NCBI GenBank assembly: GCA_020633465.1
Contig: JACKDN010000016.1
Location: 124,001-188,000, forward strand
DNA from: Myxococcales bacterium
Lineage (GTDB): Bacteria > Myxococcota_A > Bradymonadia > UBA7976 > UBA1532
DNA length: 64,000 nt
Direction of reading: 5' to 3'
Each line of letters begins with the position of its first letter. The stretch's first letter is position 1. The position numbers and the translations under genes are program-made. Below the pieces are notes generated by a model. The model had not been told where the DNA came from. It saw nothing but the letters and a program-made list of their open reading frames with translations, and made no database searches. Shown here piece after piece: positions 52,962 to 61,833 of the stretch.

Positions 52962-53669
52962 CTACCGGACGCCGCCCGGGGTCGTCCACGGATCGAGGTG
53001 CCGATCGGCGTCGTCGTCGCGCCCGCGCAGCGTGAAGTCGAACACCACGCGCAGCGCGCCGATGACCGTCCACTCGGTGATGCCCTCGAGGTTCACGGCC
53101 TCGACGCCGAAGCGCGCGACGACCTCGGCGAAGAGGAAGGGATCGAGGTGGTACAGCAGGCCCGGACCGGTCTCGACGCCCGCCGCCCAGCGCACGCCGC
53201 TGGCGTCCTCGGGCACCACGCCGCCCTCGGGATCCACCGGCCGATCCTGCAGCACCACCGGGCCCACCTCGGTGAAGGCGCCCAGGGTCAGGTGGAAGAA
53301 GTCGTGGCTGATGAACCGGCGGCGCGCGGCGAGGCCGAAGTCCACGCGGGTCAGGCGCTCGCCGCCCCCGTCGCCGGCCAGGCTGAAGGCGGCCACGACG
53401 TACCCGCCGAGCCCCAGCCGCCCGTGCCCGTCCACGTAGTACAGGTAACCCACGCCGCCCTTCAGCAGCTCGGTGGGCAGGGTCAGGCGCTCGTCGCCGA
53501 GCATGCCCGGGTAGCGCCCCTCGACGCCGAACTCGACGGTGACGGCCCCCCACAGGGCGGGCACCCAGAGCAGCGTGGCGGCGCGGTCGATGCGCGCCGC
53601 GTCGTCCTGGGCGCGAGCCGACCAGGGCGGCGCGAGGCAGACGGCGGTGAGGAGGAGGGCGCGCAGCAT
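52962..53669 (-). CDS. Secreted/outer-membrane beta-rich protein, unknown
   Basis: 235 residues from ATG 53669; the in-frame extension upstream lacks a signal. Sec signal (PPWSARAQDD). The mature protein is made of alternating amphipathic strands with aromatic ends (VGYLYYVDGHGRLGLGGYVV, HDFFHLTLGAFTEVG, FLFAEVVARFGVEAV), consistent with a small outer-membrane barrel. No family recognised. Confidence 0.65.
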   Translation of the reverse strand: MLRALLLTAVCLAPPWSARAQDDAARIDRAATLLWVPALWGAVTVEFGVEGRYPGMLGDERLTLPTELLKGGVGYLYYVDGHGRLGLGGYVVAAFSLAGDGGGERLTRVDFGLAARRRFISHDFFHLTLGAFTEVGPVVLQDRPVDPEGGVVPEDASGVRWAAGVETGPGLLYHLDPFLFAEVVARFGVEAVNLEGITEWTVIGALRVVFDFTLRGRDDDADRHLDPWTTPGGVR

Positions 53670-53864
53670 GGCCGAGTCGCTGCGACCCTGTCGCACTCGT
53701 CGGTCGAAATCAAGCGGCCGCGCCCGCAGCGTTGACCTGTGCGCGCCGATGGCCTAGCGTGCCGCGCGATGTGGCCGCAGCGCGCTCCGGCAGTGGGGGC
53801 TTGCCGCGCCGACAGGGGGTCGGCCGGCCGTAGGCGGCACGTTCATGGCTCGAGGAGAGTGTTC

Positions 53865-54650
53865 ATGCGTCGGATCCTGATGCTGATGGCGGTGCTTCTG
53901 TCGAGTGGCGCGCTGGTCGCGTGCGGTGGTTCGCAGAAGAAGGGAGGCGGCAGCGGCAGCGACGATCGGTCGGCCTACGACAAGCTGCAGATGCTGCCCG
54001 ACGAGCTGGACGCGGAGCTCGCGTCGGTCACCAAGCCCATCGACGACGTCGACACGATGATCGAGCAGATGGCGGCGATGCCCGAGAAGGCCAAGATGTC
54101 CAAGGAGGACTTCGGCGCCCTGATCGCCGACACCCTGCAGGGCAAGCCCTTCAAGGCGCCGGCCAACGTCGACGCCAAGGCGGCCGCCGAGCTCGAGACC
54201 TTCCTGACCAACCTCAAGGGCTTCAAGGAGTCGCTGTTCTCGGCGCCCGAGAACGCCGGCGCGCTGGCCAAGAAGGCCGGTGAGACCCTCGTGAAGCTGC
54301 CCGCGCTGACCACGCAGGTCGCCACCGAGGCCGCCGCCGTGAAGGCCAACCCCTTCGCCTCGAAGGAAGACAAGGCCAAGGCCGCGCAGCAGGAGGCGAA
54401 GGCCAAGGACGCCGAGAAGAAGGCGCAGGCCAAGGTGCAGGAGGTCCAGCAGAAGGTCGGCGGCCTGCCCGCCCGCGCCACCACCGCCATCGGCAAGTTC
54501 ACCGCCGCCCTCGGCAACCTGGGCGTGACCGAGGCCGCCCTCGGCGCCGTCAACGACAAGGCCAACGAGACCAAGCAGGCCGTCGAGGACGTCAAGAAGA
54601 CCGCCGAGGACTCGGTCAAGGGCGCCGCGGACACCGCGACCCAGCAGTAA
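53865..54650 (+). CDS. Helical lipoprotein, unknown
   Basis: 261 residues from ATG 53865 (GAGGAGAG upstream). Lipobox LVAC (Cys20), Gly/Ser linker, then almost entirely helical Lys/Ala/Glu-rich sequence with coiled-coil character (~150-210, KAKAAQQEAKAKDAEKKAQ) and an apolipoprotein-like tail (ETKQAVEDVKKTAEDSVKG). The Ala/Lys heptads resemble Lpp-like or envelope-spanning lipoproteins. Precedes the patatin gene by 62 bp. Confidence 0.75.
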   Translation: MRRILMLMAVLLSSGALVACGGSQKKGGGSGSDDRSAYDKLQMLPDELDAELASVTKPIDDVDTMIEQMAAMPEKAKMSKEDFGALIADTLQGKPFKAPANVDAKAAAELETFLTNLKGFKESLFSAPENAGALAKKAGETLVKLPALTTQVATEAAAVKANPFASKEDKAKAAQQEAKAKDAEKKAQAKVQEVQQKVGGLPARATTAIGKFTAALGNLGVTEAALGAVNDKANETKQAVEDVKKTAEDSVKGAADTATQQ

Positions 54651-54692
54651 CCCTCGCGACCGGGGCGCACCCGGTTCTCTCCGGGGCCCGGC

Positions 54693-54704
54693 CACTGTAC
54701 AGTG
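54693..54704. promoter_or_regulatory. 12-bp perfect palindrome overlapping a -10 box
   Basis: cactgtacagtg is a perfect dyad. It contains TACAGT (54698-54703), a likely -10 box ending 9 nt before ATG 54713, with TTCTCT 17 nt upstream of it. A repressor bound here would block the promoter. No ribosome site follows. Confidence 0.4.
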
Positions 54705-54712
54705 CCGCGCTG

Positions 54713-57616
54713 ATGCGCCCCCCGGTCTCCCTCCTCCTCGTCCTCGCGCTGTCGGTCGCCGCTCCAGCGGCTCGGGCCGACGACGCGCCCGTCGATCCCT
54801 TCGTCCTGACCCTCAGCGGTGGCGTCAGCCTGGGAACCTACCAGGCCGGCCAGACCTGGGCCGTGCTGGCCTACCTGCGCGCCGCCCGCGACGCCGGGCT
54901 GCCCGCCGACGCGCCCCTCGCCGCGCTGCGCCCCGCGCTGGCCGGCGTCACCGGCGCCTCGGCCGGCGGCATCAACGCCCTCGCGGCCGCGGTCACCTGG
55001 TGTCTCGAGGACGGCGAGGCGGTCGACGACAACCTGCTGCGCTCGCTGTGGATCGACGTCGGCCTCGATCTCATGCTGCCCGCCGATCCCGACGGCTACC
55101 TGCCCGCCGACGGCCTGCTGTCGCGGACCGCCCTCGAGCTGCCCGTCGAGCGCCTGCGCGCCGCCGTCGCCGAGCGCCGCTTCCGCCCCGGCTGCGCCTT
55201 GCCGGTGGCCCTGACCGTCACCCGCGCCACCCCCTCGCGCGTGCGGGCCGCGGGCCTCAGCGTGCCCGGCCAGCGCGCCGTCGTGCCCCTGCGGCTGGCC
55301 GTCGATCCGGCGGGCCGGCCGCGCGTCGCCGCCCAGCACCTGCCCGCGACCGCGCCGCGCGTCGGCGAGCTCTTGTACCTCGCCGAGCAGGACGGGGCGG
55401 TGCCGATGGACCGCGTCGTCCGCGCCCTGCAGGCGTCGAGCGCCGTGCCCGTGGTGTTCTCGCCCATGGCCCTCGAGTACTGCGCCGCGTCGTGCCCCGT
55501 GCGCGTCGAGCCGCCGCCGACCGGCAGCTGCGCCCACCTGCCCGATCGCCCGGTCGCCTGCCGCGGCAACTTCGTCGACGGCGGCATCTTCGACAACGTG
55601 CCGCTGGGCCTCGCGCGCGTGCTGGCCGAGGCCGGGCTCGAGCCCGCGGCCCCGCACGAGCGCCCCATCACCTACGTCTACGTCGAGCCCGCCAACCGGC
55701 GGCGCCGCGCCCGCGCGCCGCGCCCGCCGGGCGATCCGCCCGGCACCCAGCGCGCGGTGCCCGATCACGTGCGGCTCGGGCGCGATCTGGTGCTCTCGGC
55801 GGGGCGCTCGGTGCTGCTCGAGACCGTGCGTGGCAACCGCTGGAACCGCGACGTCGCCGATCTCGCCTGGGCCACCGCCGACGTGCTCGATCCCGAGCCG
55901 CCGGTGCACGGCGCCACCCGGCGGGTGCGGGCGACGGCCCTGGCCCAGTGCCTGGGCGTCCCGGTGGCGCCCCCGCGCGCGCAGCCCTGCGCCGAGGCGC
56001 TGGGCGTGGGGGCCGCCAGCCCCCCGCCGCCGCCCGATGCCGCCCTGCTGGCCGCTCTCGCCGCCGCCCTGCGCGCCATGGCGCAGGCGCCGCCGGCCGA
56101 CGCGACCTTGCGCGCCCGCCTGACCGCCGAGGGGGCCGATCCGGCGCTCGCCGCGGGGGGCTTCCGTCGCCTGGCCGCGCGGGGGCTGCGCCTGCTCGCC
56201 GTCGATCTCACCCGCGCGCGGGTGGGCGCGGCGGCCGACGACGAGCGCGTCGCCCGCGCGCTGACCGACACGCTGATCGCCGTGCAGGACGCCCTGGTGT
56301 GGCCGGGGATGTTGGCCACCGACCCCGCCGTCGAGCGCCGCGTCGCGCAGCTGGCGGCCGACGCCGCCGCCCTCGAGGTGGAGCGCACCCGCGACGGGGA
56401 CGGCCGCGCGGGGCGCCGGGTGCGCCTCACCACCCGCCTGGCGCCGGTGGTCGGGGACGCGCTGTTCAACTTCGCCGCGTTCCTCGATCGCCCGCTGCGC
56501 CGCTTCGACTACGCCGCCGGCGTCTACGACGGCGCGCAGTTCATCGCCGAGTACGCGTGCCTGCACGCCGATCCCTACGCGGCCGCGCCGCCGGCGCGCG
56601 ACGCCGAGGCGCCGCTGGACGCGCTCGAGCCGACCGACGCCCGCACGGCCCGCTGCATCGGGGCGCGCACCGGCGAGGTGCTGCGCCGGCTGGGCGCGCT
56701 GGACGATCCCTACGTGGGCCGCGTCGTGCGCGCGCTCGGCCGCTGGGAGGGCGGGGACGGCGACGGCTGGGCCTGGACGGCCGGCGCGCCGCCGCGCGAG
56801 GCGCCGCCGACCGACGCCGAGGCGCTGAAGGTGCTGGCCGCGATGGTGCCGGGCCTGGACGCGTGCACCCCGGCCGACGCGATGGCCGACGGCGAGCTGG
56901 ACTTCACGCACCTGGTGCGGCGGCTGCGCTGCCTGGACTACGACCCGCAGAGCCGCGCGATGGCGCGGGCCTACGCCGATCCGGCCGGGTGGTGGAACCA
57001 GCCGATCATCCGGCTGCTCGAGCGGGCCCTGCGCCTCGAGCGCGTCGAGCGCGACGCGGCCCCGAAGGACACCGAGCGCCGCGACGCGCTCGAGGCCTCG
57101 GTCACCGGCATCGAGGCCGCCAACTACGCGGTGCGGCGCTACATCGACGCCCCGGCGACGTGGGGGTTCGGCACCACCAGCGCGCCCACGGCCACCGTCC
57201 TGACCGCGCTCTTGCCCTACGGCCTCGACTTCGACATCAGCCGCGGCGGCGTCGGCGCGCGCTACGAGGCCTGGTGGCGCCCGGTGCGCCCCTTCTCGCT
57301 GCGCCTCTTGGCGACGCCCTACCGCTTCCGCCGCGAGGACTCGTGGACCGGCCTCACCCTGGCCGGCGCCGGCCACCTGCGCTCGCCGGCGGTGCGCACC
57401 TTCGGCCTGGGCCCCGCGGTGTTCCGCAACTGGGATCGCGGCGACGACGCCGCGTGGAGCTGGGGCGTCGAGGGTTACATGGGCGTCATCGTCGGCATCC
57501 TGCGCGTGGGCGGCGGCTACCGGCACCTGCCCGAAGACAGCGGCGGCGACACCTTCTTCCTCAACCTGGGCGTCTCGGACTTCAACGCGCTGACGCGGCT
57601 GGTGTTGCTCTTGTGA
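54713..57616 (+). CDS. Patatin-like phospholipase with large C-terminal extension
   Basis: 967 residues. Sec signal (APAARAD). Patatin domain (~30-330): oxyanion motif SGGVSLG, nucleophile elbow GASAG (Ser83), and VDGGIFDN with catalytic Asp289. This is a complete Ser-Asp dyad for lipid acyl hydrolysis. Residues ~400-790 are helical with no known domain. The last ~170 residues form amphipathic strands ending in LTRLVLLL, resembling an outer-membrane barrel or anchor. This recalls surface-displayed type Vd patatins, but no POTRA domain was recognised, so export by that route is only inferred. Confidence 0.88.
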   Translation: MRPPVSLLLVLALSVAAPAARADDAPVDPFVLTLSGGVSLGTYQAGQTWAVLAYLRAARDAGLPADAPLAALRPALAGVTGASAGGINALAAAVTWCLEDGEAVDDNLLRSLWIDVGLDLMLPADPDGYLPADGLLSRTALELPVERLRAAVAERRFRPGCALPVALTVTRATPSRVRAAGLSVPGQRAVVPLRLAVDPAGRPRVAAQHLPATAPRVGELLYLAEQDGAVPMDRVVRALQASSAVPVVFSPMALEYCAASCPVRVEPPPTGSCAHLPDRPVACRGNFVDGGIFDNVPLGLARVLAEAGLEPAAPHERPITYVYVEPANRRRRARAPRPPGDPPGTQRAVPDHVRLGRDLVLSAGRSVLLETVRGNRWNRDVADLAWATADVLDPEPPVHGATRRVRATALAQCLGVPVAPPRAQPCAEALGVGAASPPPPPDAALLAALAAALRAMAQAPPADATLRARLTAEGADPALAAGGFRRLAARGLRLLAVDLTRARVGAAADDERVARALTDTLIAVQDALVWPGMLATDPAVERRVAQLAADAAALEVERTRDGDGRAGRRVRLTTRLAPVVGDALFNFAAFLDRPLRRFDYAAGVYDGAQFIAEYACLHADPYAAAPPARDAEAPLDALEPTDARTARCIGARTGEVLRRLGALDDPYVGRVVRALGRWEGGDGDGWAWTAGAPPREAPPTDAEALKVLAAMVPGLDACTPADAMADGELDFTHLVRRLRCLDYDPQSRAMARAYADPAGWWNQPIIRLLERALRLERVERDAAPKDTERRDALEASVTGIEAANYAVRRYIDAPATWGFGTTSAPTATVLTALLPYGLDFDISRGGVGARYEAWWRPVRPFSLRLLATPYRFRREDSWTGLTLAGAGHLRSPAVRTFGLGPAVFRNWDRGDDAAWSWGVEGYMGVIVGILRVGGGYRHLPEDSGGDTFFLNLGVSDFNALTRLVLLL

Positions 57617-57676
57617 TGGACGCTGGCCGTGGACCGGAAACCGAGGAGCGACCAAGGCCGCGCCCGTGCGGTCGGG

Positions 57677-57833
57677 CTATCAGCTTTCAGCTCTCAGCTC
57701 CGCCACGACGACCGGGGATCGTGCTCGGGCTCACCCCCTCGAGCTCGGCTCGACGTCGCCGACTCGGCTGGACGGTCGGGGCCCGGCTGACCGCTGACCG
57801 CTGACAGCCGGTCCGCACGGAAACCGCGGACCG
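57677..57833. repeat. Heptamer-based palindromic intergenic element
   Basis: Three TCAGC cores at 7-bp steps (57680, 57687, 57694) face three GCTGA cores at the same step (57786, 57793, 57800); the 22-bp arms pair at 17 of 22 positions. Just downstream an 8-bp inverted repeat, cggtccgc/gcggaccg (57809-57816, 57826-57833), has a 9-nt loop. The 283-bp gap between the patatin and sugar dehydrogenase genes holds this element and no gene. Confidence 0.6.
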
Positions 57834-57860
57834 TGGACGCGCCCACGGGTGCCGGACAGC

Positions 57861-57889
57861 TTTACATCGCCCCCGGTTTCACGCAGTTT
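57861..57889 (+). promoter_or_regulatory. Candidate promoter of the sugar dehydrogenase gene
   Basis: TTTACA (57861-57866), 17-nt spacer, CAGTTT (57884-57889), ending 10 nt before ATG 57900. The -35 is near consensus and the -10 is weak. Confidence 0.35.
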
Positions 57890-57899
57890 CGGTGGGCTC

Positions 57900-59102
57900 A
57901 TGCGAGACACCCGCCCGATCGTCGCCTCCTTGGCGCTGGCCCTGCTGGCGTCGTCCGCGGGCGCGGTGACCGTGCCGCCCGCGGGCACGCGGCCGGTGCT
58001 GACGGACGCGGCCTTCGAGGGACCGGACGCGTCGCGCACGCGCGTGCCTCTGCGGCTCGAGCTGGTCGCCGGCGACGCGCCGCAGCCCACCGACATCCAG
58101 CCCTGGCCCGGGCGCCCGGGCACGCTGATCGTGCTGGGGAAGCAAGGCACCGCCTGGTGGATCGATCCGGCCGCCGGCGAGGGTGGGGTCTGGCTGACCG
58201 TCGACGTGCTCACGCGCTCGGAGCAGGGCCTGCTGGGGCTCGCGTTCCACCCCGACTTCGCGCGCAACGGCCGCTTCTACCTGCACACCAGCGTGTCGTC
58301 GAAGGGCGAGGCGGTCGGGCGGGTGGCCGAGTGGTCGTCCAAGCCCGGCGCGGCGCCCGGCGACAGCGCGCCGACGGCCGGCCGCACCCTCGTCGAGGTC
58401 GAGCAGCCCTACCCGAACCACGACGGCGGCCAGATCGCGTTCGGCGCCGACGGCAAGCTGTACGTGGCCTTCGGCGACGGCGGCGCGGCCAACGATCCCC
58501 ACGGCAACGGGCAGGATCGGGGGACCCTGCTGGGCGCCATCCTCCGCCTCGAGGTCGAGGGCGCCGATCGCGTGCCGAAGGACAACCCCTTCGTGGGCCA
58601 GGACGGCGTCCGCCCCGAGATCTGGGCCTACGGCCTGCGCAACCCGTGGCGCTTCCACCTGCTGCCCGACGGCCGCGCGATCGTCGGCGACGTCGGGCAG
58701 AACCTTTGGGAGGAGATCACCGTGGTGCGCGCCGGCGAGAACCACGGCTGGAACCGCCGCGAGGGGGATCACTGCTTCCCGCCCGGCAGCGCCTGCGACA
58801 CGAAGGGGCTGGTCGAGCCGATCCACGTGTACGGGCACGACGTGGGCAACTCGGTGACCGGCGGCTACCTGTACGGCGGGACGGATGTGCCCGATCTGAA
58901 AGGGCTCTACGTCTTCGGTGACTATGGCAGCGGGCGGCTGTGGGCCCTCCCGCTGCCGGCCGAGGGCGCGGTGAAGGCGGCCGACGTGCGCGCGCTGGGT
59001 CGCTGGCCGATCGCGCCCAGCACCTTCGGCCTCGGCCACGACGGCGCCCTGTACGTCGGGGACTTCGGCGGGCGTGTCTTCCGCGTCCGCGCGGGGCGAT
59101 GA
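57900..59102 (+). CDS. PQQ-type glucose/sorbosone dehydrogenase (GSDH family)
   Basis: 400 residues from ATG 57900; the in-frame start 51 bp upstream would destroy the signal peptide. Sec signal (SSAGAVT). The six-blade propeller family motifs are clear: LGLAFHPDFARNGRFY, GGQIAFGADGKLYVAFGDGG, AYGLRNPWRF and GDVGQNLWEEI (calcium/PQQ region). Periplasmic oxidation of a sugar with PQQ is expected, but many relatives have other substrates. The TPR gene starts 1 nt after its stop. Confidence 0.9.
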   Translation: MRDTRPIVASLALALLASSAGAVTVPPAGTRPVLTDAAFEGPDASRTRVPLRLELVAGDAPQPTDIQPWPGRPGTLIVLGKQGTAWWIDPAAGEGGVWLTVDVLTRSEQGLLGLAFHPDFARNGRFYLHTSVSSKGEAVGRVAEWSSKPGAAPGDSAPTAGRTLVEVEQPYPNHDGGQIAFGADGKLYVAFGDGGAANDPHGNGQDRGTLLGAILRLEVEGADRVPKDNPFVGQDGVRPEIWAYGLRNPWRFHLLPDGRAIVGDVGQNLWEEITVVRAGENHGWNRREGDHCFPPGSACDTKGLVEPIHVYGHDVGNSVTGGYLYGGTDVPDLKGLYVFGDYGSGRLWALPLPAEGAVKAADVRALGRWPIAPSTFGLGHDGALYVGDFGGRVFRVRAGR

Positions 59103-59103
59103 G

Positions 59104-61740
59104 GTGAGCGACGCGGCCGAGGCCGAGCTGCGCGAGGCGCTCGCGCGCGATCCGGACGATCGTGGGGCCGAGCGGGCGCTGAGCCGCCTGCTCGAGGACG
59201 CCGGCCGCTACGAGGATCTCACGCTGCACCTGCTCGAGCGCCTCGAGACCATCGTGGGCCCGGATCGCTTGCCGCTGTTCGAGCGCGTGGCCGACGTGCT
59301 CGAGGAGCACCTCGACGCGCCCGAGCGCGCGCTGCGCGTGCTGGTGCAGGCCTTCACCGAGACGGGCGACGACGACCGCCTCGGCCGCACGCTGGCGCGG
59401 CTGGCCCAGCGCACCGGCCAATGGGACGCGGTGTTCGAGGTCTACGAGCAGCGCCTCTTGCAGCCCGGCCTGCGCGAGCCCCTCGACCTGCACCGCCGCC
59501 TCGCCGGGTGGTATCAGGTGCAGGGCCGCGGCGCGGACGCCGCGCGGCACCTGTGGCGCGTGCTGAGGAGCGATCCCGACGACGCCGGGGCGGCCCGGGA
59601 TCTCGAGGCGCATTACGAGGCCGTCGAGGACTGGCGCGCCCTGGTCGATCTGCTGCGCGCGCGCCTGCCGCGCGTCACCGACGACGAGGCGCACAAGCGG
59701 GCCACCCAGCGCATCGCGCGGCTGCTCGAGGTGCGGCTGGGCGCGGCGGCCGAGGCCATCGGCGTGGTCGGCGAGCTGTACCAGCGCGCGCCCGACGAGG
59801 GGCTGGAGGAGGCGCTCGAGCGCCTGGCCGAGGCCAGCGGCGAGTGGGCGGCGCTGGCGCGGGTGTACGAGGCGGCGCTGCAGGCGACGGTGGCGGTGCC
59901 GCGCGATCTGGCGCAGGTGCACCGGCGGCTGGGGCGCCTCTACAGCCGCCGCCTCGGCGACGTCGAGCGGGCGGTGCGCCACTACGACCGCGCCCTCGAG
60001 GCGGATCCCGACGACGTGCGCACCCTGGGCGAGCTGCGGGGCCTGCTCGAGGCCGAGCAGCGGTGGGGCGAGCTGGCGCTGGTGCTGGCGCAGGAGGCCC
60101 GGCTGGTGGGCGATCGGGCCGAGCGCTACCGCCGCTATCTGGCCCTGGGCGAGCTGTACCACGATCGCATCGGCTCGGCCGCCGACGCCGCCGAGGCCTG
60201 GTTCCAGGCGCTCGAGGCGCGCCCCGACGACAAGGCGGTGCTGGTGCGCCTGCTCGAGGTCTACGGTGAGAGCGGCCAGTGGGACGCGGCGGTGAAGGTG
60301 CTGCGGCGGCTGGTCAAGGTCGAGACCGACCTGCAGCGCCGCGCCCAGTTCGAGCTGACCATGGGCATGGTGCTGCGCGACGAGCTGGGCGATCGCTACC
60401 AGGCGGTGCGGGCCTTCGACCGCGCGCTCGATCTGCAGCCCACCTTCGCCGAGGCCTTCGAGGCGATGGAGCGCACGCTGGCCGACGAGGGTGATCCGGC
60501 GCGGCGCGATCGCTACTACCGCAAGATGCTGCAGCGCGCGCGCGAGCACCGGCTCGACGGCCGGCTGGTCGAGAAGCTGGCGCGGGCGCTGGTGGCGTTG
60601 AACCGCGACGAGCTGGGCCAGCCGGCGGCGGCGCTGCAGGCGATGAAGGTGGTCATCAAGTACGCGCCCGACGACGCGGGCGCGCGCCTGCAGATGGCGC
60701 AGCTGGCCGAAGAGGCGGGGCGCTCGGACGACGCGGCCGAGGTGCTGCGCGGCCTGCTCGAGCGCGATCCCTCCAACGTCGAGGCCTGGCACGCCCTGTA
60801 CCGGGTGTACCGCAGCGTGCGCCGCTACGACGCGGCGTGGTGCGTCAGCCAGGCGCTGATGCTGGTGGGGCAGGCGAAGGACGACGAGTCGCGCTTCTAT
60901 CGCAAGGGGCGCGCGGCGCAGGACGAGCGCACGGTCGGCGCGCTCGGGTCGGCCGACTGGCGGGCCGTGCGGGCCGCGGGCAAGAGCGAGGCCCTCGACG
61001 CGGTGTACCTGAACCTCAACGCCACCGCGTGGCCGCTGATGACGCGGGATCCGCGCGACCTGAAGCTGAACCCCAAGCGCGATCGGGTCACCCTCGATCT
61101 CACCACGCGCTTCGGCCAGGTGGCGGCCTACGTCGGGCGCATCGTGGGGCTGCAGCTCGACGCGGTGTGGGCCACCGAGCGCGCGTCCGGCGTCAGCATC
61201 CCCAACCTCGACCCGCCCTCGCTGCTGGTGGGGCCCGACGTCGAGCAGCTGCCGCTCGAGGCGCTGGCCTTCCTGCTCAGCCGGGCCCTGTACCTGCTGG
61301 CGCGGCAGCACGTGGCGGCGGCGGTCGACGAGGAGCCCGGGCGCCGGCGCGCGCGCCTGGTGGCGCTGGCGGCGACCGGCCTGGCGCGCGTCTTCCCGCA
61401 GTCCGCGCCCCCCGGGTACGACGCCGGGCTGCTGCAGGCGCTCGGCGGCTTGCCGGGCGGGGCGGTCGGCGCCATCGAGCGGGTGGCCGAGCCCCTGCTG
61501 GACGCCTCGTTGGACGCCTTCGGCGTGGACGCCTGGCTCGAGGCCCTCGAGCACAGCGCCAACCGCGTCGGCTTCGTGGTGTGCAACGATCTGGCCGCGG
61601 CGGTGGGCCGCATCCAGGCCGAGGCGCGCCCGGTGGCGCCCCTGTCGGTCAACGACCGCGTGCGCGCGCTGCTGCTGTTCTCGGTGTCGCCGGCCTACCT
61701 CGAGGTGCGGCAGCGGCTGGGGCTGTCGCTGGACAGCTGA
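59104..61740 (+). CDS. Large TPR protein with conserved C-terminal domain, unknown
   Basis: 878 residues from GTG 59104 (GGGG upstream; stop of previous gene ends at 59102). No signal peptide. About 15 TPR-like helix pairs run from ~5 to ~600 (e.g. VRHYDRALEADPDDVRTL, YQAVRAFDRALDLQPTF). The last ~270 residues form a separate mixed domain (LDLTTRFGQVAAYVGRIVGLQ, LEALAFLLSRALYLL) I do not recognise. Likely cytoplasmic protein-protein scaffold; translation is coupled with the sugar dehydrogenase gene, which has no obvious functional link. Confidence 0.82.
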   Translation: MSDAAEAELREALARDPDDRGAERALSRLLEDAGRYEDLTLHLLERLETIVGPDRLPLFERVADVLEEHLDAPERALRVLVQAFTETGDDDRLGRTLARLAQRTGQWDAVFEVYEQRLLQPGLREPLDLHRRLAGWYQVQGRGADAARHLWRVLRSDPDDAGAARDLEAHYEAVEDWRALVDLLRARLPRVTDDEAHKRATQRIARLLEVRLGAAAEAIGVVGELYQRAPDEGLEEALERLAEASGEWAALARVYEAALQATVAVPRDLAQVHRRLGRLYSRRLGDVERAVRHYDRALEADPDDVRTLGELRGLLEAEQRWGELALVLAQEARLVGDRAERYRRYLALGELYHDRIGSAADAAEAWFQALEARPDDKAVLVRLLEVYGESGQWDAAVKVLRRLVKVETDLQRRAQFELTMGMVLRDELGDRYQAVRAFDRALDLQPTFAEAFEAMERTLADEGDPARRDRYYRKMLQRAREHRLDGRLVEKLARALVALNRDELGQPAAALQAMKVVIKYAPDDAGARLQMAQLAEEAGRSDDAAEVLRGLLERDPSNVEAWHALYRVYRSVRRYDAAWCVSQALMLVGQAKDDESRFYRKGRAAQDERTVGALGSADWRAVRAAGKSEALDAVYLNLNATAWPLMTRDPRDLKLNPKRDRVTLDLTTRFGQVAAYVGRIVGLQLDAVWATERASGVSIPNLDPPSLLVGPDVEQLPLEALAFLLSRALYLLARQHVAAAVDEEPGRRRARLVALAATGLARVFPQSAPPGYDAGLLQALGGLPGGAVGAIERVAEPLLDASLDAFGVDAWLEALEHSANRVGFVVCNDLAAAVGRIQAEARPVAPLSVNDRVRALLLFSVSPAYLEVRQRLGLSLDS

Positions 61741-61833
61741 ACGCGGCCCGCCGGCGCGGTGACGAAAACTGCACCTGCGGTGACCCGCCCCGCATCGTTA
61801 AGCTCCTCGCGCCCACCGCTGTCGGAGATGCCC

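Noticed and set aside
54693..54704. LexA-type operator
   Set aside because: The dyad CTGTACAG lacks the spacing of known LexA boxes and the gene is not an SOS function.
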